NCBI GenBank assembly: GCA_022572335.1
Contig: JACZWD010000012.1
Coordinates: forward strand, 1 to 20,135
Reading direction: 5' to 3'
Source of the DNA: Pseudomonadota bacterium
Lineage (GTDB): Bacteria; Pseudomonadota; Alphaproteobacteria; Rhodospirillales; 2-02-FULL-58-16
DNA length: 20,135 bases
Part shown: piece by piece, positions 6,682 to 14,074 of the stretch
How the letters are laid out: every line of letters starts with the position of its first letter
Numbering within the stretch: position 1 is the stretch's first letter
Program-made: the position numbers and the translations under genes
The notes under the pieces: generated by a model
What the model was told of the DNA's origin: nothing
What the model saw: the letters and a program-made list of their open reading frames with translations, nothing else
Database searches by the model: none

Positions 6682-7536
6682 TTAAAGGTCCCCGGCCACC
6701 CGCCCGGCCTCGGTGCCGCCGACGATCATCCGCCACAGGGTGCGCCGGGCGGCGCCGTAGCCGCCGGTGGCGCGGTGCATGGACGCCCGGTTGTCGCAGG
6801 CGACGATCTGGCCGGCGCGCCATGTGTGGCGGTACTGGAACTCGGGCCTCAGGGCGTGGTCGAACAGCTCTTCCAGCAGGGCCCGGCCCTCGTCCTCGTC
6901 CATGCCGGCCACCTTCATGGTGAAGCCCGGGTTGACGAACAGCGCCTTGCGCCCGGTTTCCGGATGGACGCGGACGACGGGATGGGCCACGTCCGGGTGG
7001 GCCGCCGATTGTTCTTCGGTGAGGGCGACGACGGCGGCGCCCCCGTTCCAGCCGTAGCGGTGGACGGCGCTCAGCCCCTCGATGCGGCGTTTCATCGGCT
7101 CCGGCAGGGCCTCGTAGGCGCGGTACATGTTGGCGAACAGGGTATCGCCCCCCGATTCGGGGACTTCCACCGAATAGAGCAGGGTCGCGTCGGACGGACG
7201 GACGTCGTAGGACAGGTCCGAATGCCAGAACGCCCCGGCCGGCATCCCGGTGGTGCGTCCCTGGCCGCTGTCGACGACGTTCGAGATCACCGAGACCTCG
7301 GGGGTCTCGGGGTGGTGGTACTGGGTGAGGACGTGGGGCACCAGCGTGCCGAAGCGGCGGCCGAAATCGAGCAGGGCCTGGAACTCCGGCGCCAGGCCGG
7401 AGATGACGAACACCACGTGGTCGAGGAGCGCCCGCCGGATGCGGGCGAAGTCGGCGTCGGCGAGCGGCCGGGACAGGTCGACGCCGGAGATTTCGGCCCC
7501 CGTATGCCCGCTCAGCGGTGTTACGCGAATCGCCAT
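6682..7536 (-). CDS. TauD/TfdA-family 2-oxoglutarate-dependent dioxygenase
   Basis: A 284-residue non-haem Fe(II) oxygenase. It couples oxidative decarboxylation of 2-oxoglutarate to hydroxylation of a substrate, often releasing sulfite or cleaving an ether in this family. The iron facial triad is visible as His105 and Asp107 (FWHSDLSY) and His254 (ASMHRATGGY); Arg265 or Arg269 (RRTLWRMIVGG) would bind 2-oxoglutarate. The N-terminus PLSGHTGAEISGVDLSRPL is typical. The frame reaches 7587, but the ATG at 7536 is chosen because GGAG lies seven bases upstream and the family N-terminus begins here. It is divergently arranged with the Mth938-like gene. The substrate (taurine, alkyl sulfate, aryloxyacid or other) cannot be decided from the sequence. 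Confidence 0.92.
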   Translation of the reverse strand: MAIRVTPLSGHTGAEISGVDLSRPLADADFARIRRALLDHVVFVISGLAPEFQALLDFGRRFGTLVPHVLTQYHHPETPEVSVISNVVDSGQGRTTGMPAGAFWHSDLSYDVRPSDATLLYSVEVPESGGDTLFANMYRAYEALPEPMKRRIEGLSAVHRYGWNGGAAVVALTEEQSAAHPDVAHPVVRVHPETGRKALFVNPGFTMKVAGMDEDEGRALLEELFDHALRPEFQYRHTWRAGQIVACDNRASMHRATGGYGAARRTLWRMIVGGTEAGRVAGDL

Positions 7537-7585
7537 CGCCCGGCTCCGCCAGTGAAACCCCGCGCCTCCCGGGCGAGGAGCGCCC

Positions 7586-7615
7586 ATTGTGGCCCGGCGG
7601 TCCGGGTCTTGTCAG
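7586..7615 (-). promoter_or_regulatory. Predicted promoter of the TauD/TfdA dioxygenase gene
   Basis: On the minus strand CTGACA (7610-7615; 5 of 6 match to TTGACA) is followed after 18 bases by CACAAT (7586-7591; 4 of 6 match). The leader would be about 43 bases. It lies in the 174-base divergent region shared with the Mth938-like gene. Pattern match only. Confidence 0.35.
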
Positions 7616-7629
7616 CGGAAATTGCACCG

Positions 7630-7675
7630 CCGCCGCCTTTTTGTCTGGCGGCGGGCCGCCGGAAACCGGCATAAT
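7630..7675 (+). promoter_or_regulatory. Hairpin and -10-like box ahead of the Mth938-like gene
   Basis: CCGCCGCC (7630-7637) pairs perfectly with GGCGGCGG (7647-7654) around a T-rich nine-base loop. Sixteen bases on, CATAAT (7670-7675; 5 of 6 match to TATAAT) could be the -10 box for the plus-strand gene at 7711, but no good -35 box is seen at the right distance. The hairpin might be an operator or could end readthrough; neither is shown. Confidence 0.25.
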
Positions 7676-7710
7676 CGGGGGCCGGCGGGTCTGGCCGCCC
7701 GGAGGGTTCG

Positions 7711-8058
7711 ATGCGGATCACCCTGTACGACTTCGGCAGGATCGTCGTCGACGGCGAGACCCACACCCGCGATGTCATCATCCACCCCGGGCGGGTGGAG
7801 GGCGCGTGGTGGCGGAAGGAGGGGCACCGCCTCCAGGTCGACGACCTGGAGCACGCGTGGGACTCGGCGCCGGACATCCTGGTGGTGGGGACCGGCTATT
7901 ACGGGAACATGGCGATCGCCGAGGAAACCCTGGAACACGCGCGCGCCCGCGGCATCGAAATCCTTGCCGCCCGCACGCCGGACGCCGTCGCCGAATTCAA
8001 CAGACTCCAATCGGACCCGAAGAAAAAGGTGGTGGCCGCCCTGCACCTGACCTGTTGA
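7711..8058 (+). CDS. Mth938-like domain protein (DUF498 / NDUFAF3-related)
   Basis: A compact 115-residue protein spanning one Mth938-like domain. Diagnostic stretches are RIVVDGETHTRDVIIHPGRV (residues 10-29), WWRKEGH, PDILVVGTGYYG and the C-terminal VVAALHLTC. The eukaryotic relative NDUFAF3 helps assemble respiratory complex I; bacterial and archaeal members have no firmly assigned role, so no function is claimed. The start ATG has GGAGG six to seven bases upstream. It is followed after 41 bases by the amidohydrolase gene on the same strand. Confidence 0.9.
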   Translation: MRITLYDFGRIVVDGETHTRDVIIHPGRVEGAWWRKEGHRLQVDDLEHAWDSAPDILVVGTGYYGNMAIAEETLEHARARGIEILAARTPDAVAEFNRLQSDPKKKVVAALHLTC

Positions 8059-8099
8059 GCGGGCGGGCCAACGGGAAAAGCGCCGGGAGGGACACCCGA

Positions 8100-9035
8100 A
8101 TGAATCGCCGAATACCGCTTGCCGCGGGCCTGGCCCTGATGGCACTCGCGCTCGGGCAGCCGCCCGCCGCGGCCGCCGAGGAACTGCCCATCTTCGACAC
8201 CCATATGCACTACAGCCGGGAGGCGTGGGGGCCCTACGGTCCGGGCCGCATCATGGACACCCTGGACGCGGCGGGGGTGGCGCGGGCCCTGGTCTCCAGC
8301 ACCCCGGACGAGGGCACATTGCTGCTCTATCGCCACGACAAGGACCGCGTCGTGCCGATCCTGCGCCCCTACCACGGCGACGTGAATGCGGGCAACTGGA
8401 CCCGCGCCCCCGGCATCGTGGCCTACATCGAGGAACGCCTGCGGCGGGGCATATACCGGGGCATCGGCGAATTCCACCTGTTCGAGGAAGACGACGCCCG
8501 GAGCGCGCCGGTCCGGCGCGTCGTCGCCCTCGCCGTGGCGCGGGATATCGTGCTCCACGTCCACGCCGGCGCCGCTCCCGTGCGCGCCCTGTTCGCCATC
8601 GATGCGAAGGTGAGGGTCCTGTGGGCCCATGCCGGGTTTAGCACGCCGCCCGAGGTGGTGGGCGAGCTTCTGGAGCGCTATCCCCGGCTGTCGGCGGAGG
8701 TGTCGTTCCGCGCCGCCGACATCGCGCCCGGGGGTCGCGGGGGCGCCCCCCGCGTTACAAAACCCGGGGGGACACCCCCCGGTGGTCCCCCCGGGGGTCG
8801 CATGGACGAAGCATGGCGCGCCCTGTTCCTGCGCCATCCGGACCGCTTCATGATCGGCACGGACACCTACGTGACCGGACGCTGGGACACCTACGGCGGG
8901 CTGATCGAGGAACACCGCCGGTGGCTCGCCCAGCTTCCCGGCGATGTGGCGCGGGCGATCGCCTACGGCAACGCCGTCGCCCGGTTCGGCGCCGGCGGCG
9001 GACTCACGGGGACTCCGGCGGCCGCGCCGCGGTAA
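8100..9035 (+). CDS. Exported amidohydrolase-family metal-dependent hydrolase with in-frame insert
   Basis: A 311-residue TIM-barrel hydrolase of the amidohydrolase-2 type. Residues 1-26 form a signal peptide (MNRR, hydrophobic core, cleavage near AAA-EE), so it should act in the periplasm. Probable metal and active-site residues are His35 and His37 (DTHMH), Glu124 and His126 (GEFH), His153/His155 (HVHAG), His177 (WAHAG) and Asp255 (GTDTY). Residues 214-234 are a Gly/Pro-rich insert encoded by a 63-bp repeat-flanked segment; without it the protein would read IAPGGR-MDEAW, which fits the family. The frame is open further upstream to 7518, but those residues overlap the previous gene and are not family-like. 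The start at 8100 follows GGGAGGG at about nine bases. The substrate is unknown. Confidence 0.85.
   Translation: MNRRIPLAAGLALMALALGQPPAAAAEELPIFDTHMHYSREAWGPYGPGRIMDTLDAAGVARALVSSTPDEGTLLLYRHDKDRVVPILRPYHGDVNAGNWTRAPGIVAYIEERLRRGIYRGIGEFHLFEEDDARSAPVRRVVALAVARDIVLHVHAGAAPVRALFAIDAKVRVLWAHAGFSTPPEVVGELLERYPRLSAEVSFRAADIAPGGRGGAPRVTKPGGTPPGGPPGGRMDEAWRALFLRHPDRFMIGTDTYVTGRWDTYGGLIEEHRRWLAQLPGDVARAIAYGNAVARFGAGGGLTGTPAAAPR
8727..8801 (+). repeat. REP-like palindromic insertion inside the amidohydrolase gene
   Basis: A 12-base direct repeat CCCGGGGGTCGC occurs at 8727-8738 and 8790-8801, exactly 63 bases apart, i.e. 21 codons in frame. The intervening DNA holds two strong palindromes: GGGGGCGCCCCC (8739-8750) and CCGGGGGG-ACA-CCCCCCGG (8764-8782), plus CCCCCGGGGG near the end. 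Codon structure is preserved, adding GGAPRVTKPGGTPPGGPPGGR to the protein. This looks like a small palindromic element that duplicated its target. No second copy was seen in the window. Confidence 0.65.
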
Positions 9036-9056
9036 CAGTCAAGGGCCTGCCGCCGT

Positions 9057-11363
9057 TTACGGCCTCGGGGCCGCGCCGGCGCCCGGGCCTTCGGCAGCGT
9101 GGCGCTGGGCATCGACGACGGCGAGCGCGCTCAGGTTGACCAGGCCCCGTGCGGTCACCGATGGCGTCGTGATGTGCGCCGGCGCCGCCGCGCCAAGGAG
9201 GATCGGCCCGACGGGCAGCCCGTCGCCCAACGCCTTGACCAGGTTGAAGGCGGAATTGGCGGCATCGAGGCTGGGGAAGACGAACAGGTTGGGCTGACCG
9301 CGGAGACGGGAATCGGGAAAGATGCGGGCGCGCAGTTCCTCGTTCAGCGCCACGTCGGCCTGCATTTCGCCCTCCATCTCCAGCGCCGGCGCCCGCTCGC
9401 CGAGCAGGGCGACGGCTGCGCGCATCTTCCTGGCCGAGGCGGTGTCGGCGGAGCCGAAGTTGGAATGCGACAGCAGCGCCACCTTCGGCTCCTCGCCGAA
9501 GCGGCGGATCGCGTCGGCGGCCATGACCGTCATGTCCACCAGCTCCTCGGCCGTGGGATCGGGCGTGACGTGGGTGTCGCAGAAGAAGTACGTGCCCGTG
9601 GCCAGGATGAGGACGCTCAAGGCCGAAACGCCGCCCACCCCTTCCTTGAGGCCGATCACGTCGAGCACGGCGCCCAGATGCCAGCCGTACCGGCGCGACG
9701 TTCCGCAGATCATGGCGTCCGCTTCGCCGCGCTTGACCATGAGCGCGGCGATCACCGTGGTATTGGTGCGCACGATGGTGCGGGCGTCGTCGGCGGACAC
9801 CCCCTTGCGCCCCATCAGCGTGTGATAGAGGCGCCAGTAATCGCCGTGCCGGGGGTCGTCCTCGGGATCGACCAGTTCGAATTCCTCGCCCGGCCGTATG
9901 CGCAGGCCCAGGTCCTCGATCCGCCGCCCCACCACGTCGGGGCGGCCGATCAGGATCGGCCGCGCCAGGCCATCGTCGACCACGGCCTGGGCGGCGCGCA
10001 GGACCCTTTCGTCCTCGCCCTCCGCGTAGACCACCCGCCGGGGGTCCCGGCCGGCCTGGTCGAACACCGGTTTCATGAGCATGCCCGAGCGGAAGACGAA
10101 GCGGCACAAACGCTCGTGGTAGGCGTCGAAATCCTCGATCGGGCGGGTCGCCACCCCGCTGTCCATGGCCGCCCTGGCCACCGCCGGGGCGATCTCGAGG
10201 ATGAGGCGCGGATCGAACGGCTTGGGGATCAGGTATTCGGGGCCGAATTTCAGGTCCGCCCCGCCGTAGGCCCGGGCCACGATCTCCGAGGACTCGGCCA
10301 TGGCCAGGTCGGCGATGGCCTTGACGCAGGCGATCTTCATCTCCTCGTTGATGGTCGTGGCGCCCACGTCCAGGGCGCCGCGAAAGATGAACGGGAAGCA
10401 CAGAACGTTGTTGACCTGGTTGGGATAGTCCGAGCGCCCGGTGGCGATCACGGCGTCGGGGCGCACGGCCTTGACGTCCTCGGGCAGGATCTCGGGCACC
10501 GGATTGGCCAACGCCAGGATGATCGGCTTCTCCGCCATGCGCCCGACCATGTCGGGGGTCAATATTCCGGGCGCCGACAGGCCAAGGAAGACGTCGGCGT
10601 CGCCGATCACGTCGTCCAGGGTGCGCGCCTCGGTGTCCACCGCATAGCGCTCCTTTTGCGGGTCCATCTCGTCGGTGCGCCCGCGGTAGACCACGCCCAG
10701 GCGGTCCACCAGGGTGATGTTTTTCCTTTGCAGGCCCATGCCGACCAGCAGGTCGAGGGTGGCGATGCCGGCGGCGCCGCCGCCGGTCGATACCATGCGC
10801 ACGTCGCCGATGGATTTGCCGACCACCCGGAGACCGTTGAGCATGGCGGCGGCGACGATGATCGCCGTGCCGTGCTGGTCGTCGTGGAATACTGGGATGT
10901 TCATGCGTTGCCGCAGCTTGCCCTCGACCACGAAGCATTCGGGGGCCTTGATGTCTTCCAGGTTGATGGCGCCGAAGGTGGGCTCCAGGCTGGCGATGAT
11001 CTCCACCAGCTTGTCGGGGTCGGTTTCGTCGATCTCGATGTCGAAGGCATCGATGCCGGCGAACTTTTTGAACAGGACCGCCTTGCCTTCCATCACCGGC
11101 TTGGCGGCGAGCGGCCCGATCGTGCCCAGGCCGAGCACGGCGGTGCCGTTGGTGATCACCGCGACAAGGTTGCCGCGCACGGTCAGGGTCGAGGCATGCG
11201 CCGCATCCTCGACGATGGCCTCGCACGCCGCCGCCACGCCGGGGGAATAGGCCAGCCCCAGGTCGCGCTGGTTGGCGAGCGGCTTGGTGGCGACGACGGC
11301 GAGCTTTCCGGGCGTCGGTGCCCGGTGGTATTCAAGTGCCGTTTCGTCCAGTGTCTTTGCCAT
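9057..11363 (-). CDS. maeB: NADP-dependent malic enzyme with C-terminal phosphotransacetylase domain
   Basis: A 768-residue bifunctional-architecture malic enzyme that decarboxylates malate to pyruvate, supplying NADPH and pyruvate. The N-terminal malic domain has GLAYSPGVA with catalytic Tyr39, NGTAVLGLGTIG, Lys94 and the FHDDQHGTAI motif. The Rossmann loop STGGGAAG is at 192-199, followed by SAPGILTPDMV and ANPVPEI. From about residue 430 a PTA-like domain follows (YAEGEDERVLRAAQ, GTYFFCDTHV, NLFVFPSLDAANSAFNLVKAL). In MaeB enzymes this domain is regulatory, sensing acetyl-CoA. Full length is normal for the family. AGGAG (11369-11373) lies five bases before the ATG, a strong ribosome binding site. 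It ends 21 bases from the convergent amidohydrolase gene, with no obvious terminator between them. Confidence 0.96.
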   Translation of the reverse strand: MAKTLDETALEYHRAPTPGKLAVVATKPLANQRDLGLAYSPGVAAACEAIVEDAAHASTLTVRGNLVAVITNGTAVLGLGTIGPLAAKPVMEGKAVLFKKFAGIDAFDIEIDETDPDKLVEIIASLEPTFGAINLEDIKAPECFVVEGKLRQRMNIPVFHDDQHGTAIIVAAAMLNGLRVVGKSIGDVRMVSTGGGAAGIATLDLLVGMGLQRKNITLVDRLGVVYRGRTDEMDPQKERYAVDTEARTLDDVIGDADVFLGLSAPGILTPDMVGRMAEKPIILALANPVPEILPEDVKAVRPDAVIATGRSDYPNQVNNVLCFPFIFRGALDVGATTINEEMKIACVKAIADLAMAESSEIVARAYGGADLKFGPEYLIPKPFDPRLILEIAPAVARAAMDSGVATRPIEDFDAYHERLCRFVFRSGMLMKPVFDQAGRDPRRVVYAEGEDERVLRAAQAVVDDGLARPILIGRPDVVGRRIEDLGLRIRPGEEFELVDPEDDPRHGDYWRLYHTLMGRKGVSADDARTIVRTNTTVIAALMVKRGEADAMICGTSRRYGWHLGAVLDVIGLKEGVGGVSALSVLILATGTYFFCDTHVTPDPTAEELVDMTVMAADAIRRFGEEPKVALLSHSNFGSADTASARKMRAAVALLGERAPALEMEGEMQADVALNEELRARIFPDSRLRGQPNLFVFPSLDAANSAFNLVKALGDGLPVGPILLGAAAPAHITTPSVTARGLVNLSALAVVDAQRHAAEGPGAGAAPRP

Positions 11364-11420
11364 GGGTGCTCCTAAGGGTCCGCCGTCCCGCGTGGATTCA
11401 AGCCTCGTGCCGCCCGCGGA

Positions 11421-11608
11421 CTACCTGGACGCGGATTTGATGAAGGCGGCGACGGGCTTTTGCGGGGTGATGAGAATGAACTTCTGGGTGACGCCCGCTC
11501 TCGTCTCCAGGGTCACCAGCTGCTCCCGCGCCCGGCGCCGGCCTGGTTCGCGGCCGCCGTCGCCAGGCCGGTGAGCGCAATGCAAAAGACGGCGATTAAG
11601 CGCACCAT
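11421..11608 (-). pseudogene. Frameshifted remnant of a small secreted-protein gene
   Basis: An ATG at 11608 with GGGGGAG seven bases upstream begins a convincing signal peptide (MVRLIAVFCIALTGLATAAA), but the frame stops at 11513 after 31 codons. Just before that stop, another frame takes over with protein-like sequence EQLVTLETRAGVTQKFILIT, then PQKPVAAFIKSASR and a stop at 11421. The pattern TLETRxGVTQxFxLITPxKPVA resembles the start of secreted alpha/beta-hydrolase-like proteins. In those it would continue into a nucleophile region that is absent here. The gene therefore appears broken twice, by a single-base shift around 11515-11545 and by loss of its 3' part. It sits 57 bases upstream of maeB on the same strand. 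The homology is from memory of the motif and only moderately sure. Confidence 0.5.
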
Positions 11609-11642
11609 CGCGCATCTCCCCCGTGGACTCGGTTCTCGCCCG

Positions 11643-11671
11643 ACGGTAGCGTGAATCGGCGGCGCCGACAA
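11643..11671 (-). promoter_or_regulatory. Predicted promoter upstream of the broken secreted-protein gene and maeB
   Basis: Minus strand TTGTCG (11666-11671) and TACCGT (11643-11648) are spaced by 17 bases. It would serve the broken gene and possibly maeB, about 280 bases downstream, as no other clear promoter was seen nearer maeB. Both boxes are imperfect. The remainder of the 366-base gap (11364-11729) holds the pseudogene, the maeB ribosome binding site and the leader of the plus-strand phosphodiesterase gene. Confidence 0.3.
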
Positions 11672-11709
11672 TCCGATGGGCGCCGGCAAAGGGACGGGGA
11701 GGTGACGCC

Positions 11710-11733
11710 GTGCGAGTGATGGGGCCGCGATGA
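11710..11733 (+). other. Seven-codon mini-ORF overlapping the phosphodiesterase start (ATGA)
   Basis: GGGGAGG (11696-11702) is placed seven bases before a GTG at 11710, not before the annotated ATG at 11730. That GTG opens a frame of seven codons (MRVMGPR) whose TGA overlaps the phosphodiesterase ATG as ATGA. No in-frame start lies further upstream for the phosphodiesterase, because a TGA occurs at 11703. Ribosomes loading at the strong site could reinitiate on the real gene. The arrangement is read directly; the coupling is inferred. Confidence 0.35.
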
Positions 11734-12473
11734 CGGAGCCGCGCCCGGCCGCCGTGCCGGCGGTCATCGGCCATCGGGGCGCCTGCGGCCATGCGCCGGA
11801 AAACACCCTCGCCTCCATCCGCAAGGCCGCGGCGCTGGGCGTCCGCTGGGTCGAGTTCGACACCAAGCTGAGCCGGGATGGCCATGTGGTCCTCTTTCAC
11901 GACGACAAGCTTAAGCGCACCACCGGCGCGCCGGGCGCGGTGGCGGACCGGGACCTGGCGGACCTCCAGGCGCTCGACGCCGGCGGCTGGTACGCAAGGG
12001 CGTTCAAGGGAGAGCCCGTCCCGACGCTCCGCCAGGCGATGGCTGTCCTCGCCGGGCTGGGGCTCGGCGCCAACGTCGAGATCAAGGCGTCGCCGGGCCG
12101 CGAAGACGAGACCGGGCGCATGGTTGCGGGGCTGCTGCGCGACGAATGGCCGGCGGGCCTGCCCGTACCCCTGATCTCCAGCTTCGATCCCGTAACCCTG
12201 GCCGCGGCGCGCGACGCGGCGCCCGACATCCCGCGCGCCCTTCTGGTGTTCGGGATTCCCCGCGGCTGGCGCCGGCGGATGGAAGAGGCGGGCTGCTCGG
12301 CGCTCCACTGCCGGCACCGGGAGCTCACCCCCGGTCGGGCGCGCGCCGTGGTGGACGCCGGGTTTCCGCTGCGCTGCTTCACGGTAAACGAGCGCGCCCG
12401 CGCCGAGACCCTGTACGGCTGGGGCGTCCAGGCCGTGATCAGCGATCACCCCGACCGCCTGGGGCGCCGGTAA
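11730..12473 (+). CDS. ugpQ: Glycerophosphodiester phosphodiesterase (UgpQ-like)
   Basis: A 247-residue GDPD-fold enzyme that hydrolyses glycerophosphodiesters to an alcohol and glycerol-3-phosphate, recycling phospholipid headgroups. Active-site residues are visible: His15 and Arg16 (GHRGA), Glu24-Asn25 (PENT), Glu42 and Asp44 (VEFDTKLSRDG), His57 (LFHDD), and Glu in NVEIK. The C-terminal QAVISDHPDRL motif completes the barrel. There is no signal peptide, so a cytoplasmic enzyme like UgpQ rather than periplasmic GlpQ is indicated. The length is normal. The start is the only possible ATG in frame but has no good ribosome binding site of its own. It is followed after 91 bases by the flavoprotein gene on the same strand. 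Confidence 0.93.
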   Translation: MTEPRPAAVPAVIGHRGACGHAPENTLASIRKAAALGVRWVEFDTKLSRDGHVVLFHDDKLKRTTGAPGAVADRDLADLQALDAGGWYARAFKGEPVPTLRQAMAVLAGLGLGANVEIKASPGREDETGRMVAGLLRDEWPAGLPVPLISSFDPVTLAAARDAAPDIPRALLVFGIPRGWRRRMEEAGCSALHCRHRELTPGRARAVVDAGFPLRCFTVNERARAETLYGWGVQAVISDHPDRLGRR

Positions 12474-12564
12474 ACGGCGGCCGCACGGCGCGCACCCTGG
12501 CGTCTTCGTGGTATTCCCGTGCGTGGTTTCGTGCCATCTTCTGCGTGTATGGGGGAGGGGACCC

Positions 12565-13944
12565 ATGACAACCAAATTCAATGCGATCGTCATCGGCACC
12601 GGCCAGTCGGGGCCGGCGCTGGCCGCCCGCCTGTCCGCCGAAGACATGACCGTGGCGGTCATCGAGCGCCGGCGTTTCGGCGGCACCTGCGTCAACACCG
12701 GCTGCGTCCCCACGAAGACCCTGGTGGCCAGCGCGCGGGCCGCCTACATGGCGCGGCGGGGGGCCGATTTCGGAGTCGTCATCGACGGTCCCATCCGCGT
12801 CGACATGAAAAAGGTGAAGGCGCGCAAGGACGCCATCGTCGAGCGCTCGAACAAGGGTGTCGAGGGGTGGATGAAGGGCCTGGAGAACGGCACCGTGTAC
12901 GTCGGCCATGCAACCTTCGAAGGGCCGCGGACGGTGCGCGTCGGCGACCACGTGCTGGAAGGGGACAAGGTCTTCATCAACGTCGGCGCACGGTCGGCGC
13001 CGCCGCCGATTCCGGGCCTCGACACCGTGCCCTATTTCGACAACTCGACCATGATGGACGTGGATTTCCTGCCCGGGCACCTGGTGCTCATCGGCGGCAG
13101 CTATATCGGTCTCGAGTTCGGCCAGATGTACCGCCGCTTCGGCAGCCAGGTCACCATCATCGAACGGGGGCCACGCCTCCTGATGCGCGAGGACGAAGAC
13201 GTGTGCGCGGCGGTGGCCGGGATTCTCGACAACGAAGGAATCACCGTCCTGACCGACGCCACGGACTTCCGCGTCGCCGGCACCGACGGCGACATCAGGG
13301 TGCACGCGCGGTGCGACGGCGTTACCAAGGAGATCGCCGCATCCCATCTCCTGGTCGCCACCGGGCGCATGCCCAATACCGGGGACCTTGGCCTGGAGAG
13401 CGCGGGCATCGTGGTCGACGAGCGGGGCTTCATCAAGGTCGACGATCAACTGCGCACCAACGTGCCCCACGTCTGGGCCATCGGCGACTGCAATGGCCAG
13501 GGCGCCTTCACCCACACCTCGTACAACGACTACGAGATCGTCGCCGCCAACCTGCTGGACGACGATCCGCGCCGGGTCGGAGACCGCATCCCCGCCTACG
13601 CGCTCTACATCGACCCGCCGCTGGGGCGGGTCGGCATGACCGAACGCCAGGTACGCGAATCGGGCCGCCAGGCGCTGATCGGCAAGCGGCCGATGACGCG
13701 GGTCGGGCGCGCCGTCGAACGCGGCGAAACACAGGGCTTCATGAAAATCCTGGTGGACGCCGAAAACAAGCGCATCCTGGGCGCCGCGATCATCGGCATC
13801 GGCGGCGACGAGGTCATTCACAGCATCATCGACGTGATGTACGCCAAGGCCCCGTACACGGTGATCCAGCGCGCCATGCACATCCATCCCACCGTCAGCG
13901 AACTCATTCCCACCATGCTGGGCGAGTTGCAACCGTTAAGCTGA
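12565..13944 (+). CDS. Class I pyridine nucleotide-disulfide oxidoreductase (Mer/Lpd-like flavoprotein)
   Basis: A 459-residue FAD enzyme. The FAD-binding loop is IGTGQSG (residues 10-16), the redox-active disulfide is Cys42-Cys47 in GGTCVNTGCVPTKTL, the NAD(P)-binding motif is GGSYIGLEFGQMYRRFGSQV, the second FAD motif is WAIGDCNG, and the C-terminal active base is His441 with Glu446 (HIHPTVSELIPT). It resembles mercuric reductase and RclA-type proteins. However, it lacks an N-terminal heavy-metal-binding domain and the C-terminal Cys pair that MerA needs, so mercury reduction is unlikely. There are no 2-oxoacid dehydrogenase genes nearby, which argues against a dedicated E3. The start at 12565 has GGGGGAGGGG just upstream; a frame extending to 12508 is not family-like. 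Confidence 0.9.
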   Translation: MTTKFNAIVIGTGQSGPALAARLSAEDMTVAVIERRRFGGTCVNTGCVPTKTLVASARAAYMARRGADFGVVIDGPIRVDMKKVKARKDAIVERSNKGVEGWMKGLENGTVYVGHATFEGPRTVRVGDHVLEGDKVFINVGARSAPPPIPGLDTVPYFDNSTMMDVDFLPGHLVLIGGSYIGLEFGQMYRRFGSQVTIIERGPRLLMREDEDVCAAVAGILDNEGITVLTDATDFRVAGTDGDIRVHARCDGVTKEIAASHLLVATGRMPNTGDLGLESAGIVVDERGFIKVDDQLRTNVPHVWAIGDCNGQGAFTHTSYNDYEIVAANLLDDDPRRVGDRIPAYALYIDPPLGRVGMTERQVRESGRQALIGKRPMTRVGRAVERGETQGFMKILVDAENKRILGAAIIGIGGDEVIHSIIDVMYAKAPYTVIQRAMHIHPTVSELIPTMLGELQPLS

Positions 13945-13979
13945 ACGCTGCCGGCGCGGCGCGCGGCGGTGGCGCCGCG

Positions 13980-13991
13980 GCCGTTAACGGC
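13980..13991. repeat. 12-bp perfect palindrome between flavoprotein gene and fliN
   Basis: GCCGTTAACGGC is self-complementary and lies 35 bases after the flavoprotein stop codon, next to another GC-rich stem (GCGGCG-GTGG-CGCCGC). There is no T-run. It could end or protect the upstream transcript or bind a dimeric regulator; nothing decides this. Confidence 0.25.
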
Positions 13992-14074
13992 TCCGGCGGA
14001 AGACGCGGGGACACCGACGCGAGGATGGACGTATGGGCGGGGAGTAACTAAGTTCAGACTGCGAGGATATGATC

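Noticed and set aside
7518..8099. N-terminal extension of the amidohydrolase frame by 194 residues
   Set aside because: It overlaps the Mth938-like gene and is not protein-like. A signal peptide with a ribosome binding site starts at 8100.
9049..9060. Shared 12-mer GTAAACGGCGGC spanning the stop codons of both maeB and ugpQ (also 12470-12481), considered as a common 3'-end element
   Set aside because: Several 12-base matches are expected by chance in GC-rich DNA of this length, and no further similarity flanks the two copies.
9099..11375. A 758-codon open frame on the plus strand opposite the malic enzyme gene
   Set aside because: It is an antisense shadow typical of GC-rich coding DNA. Its translation is rich in His, Asp, Gly and Arg with no domain, whereas the minus strand encodes a full MaeB.
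12565..13944. Annotation as mercuric reductase MerA
   Set aside because: There is no heavy-metal-binding domain, no C-terminal Cys pair and no mer genes nearby.
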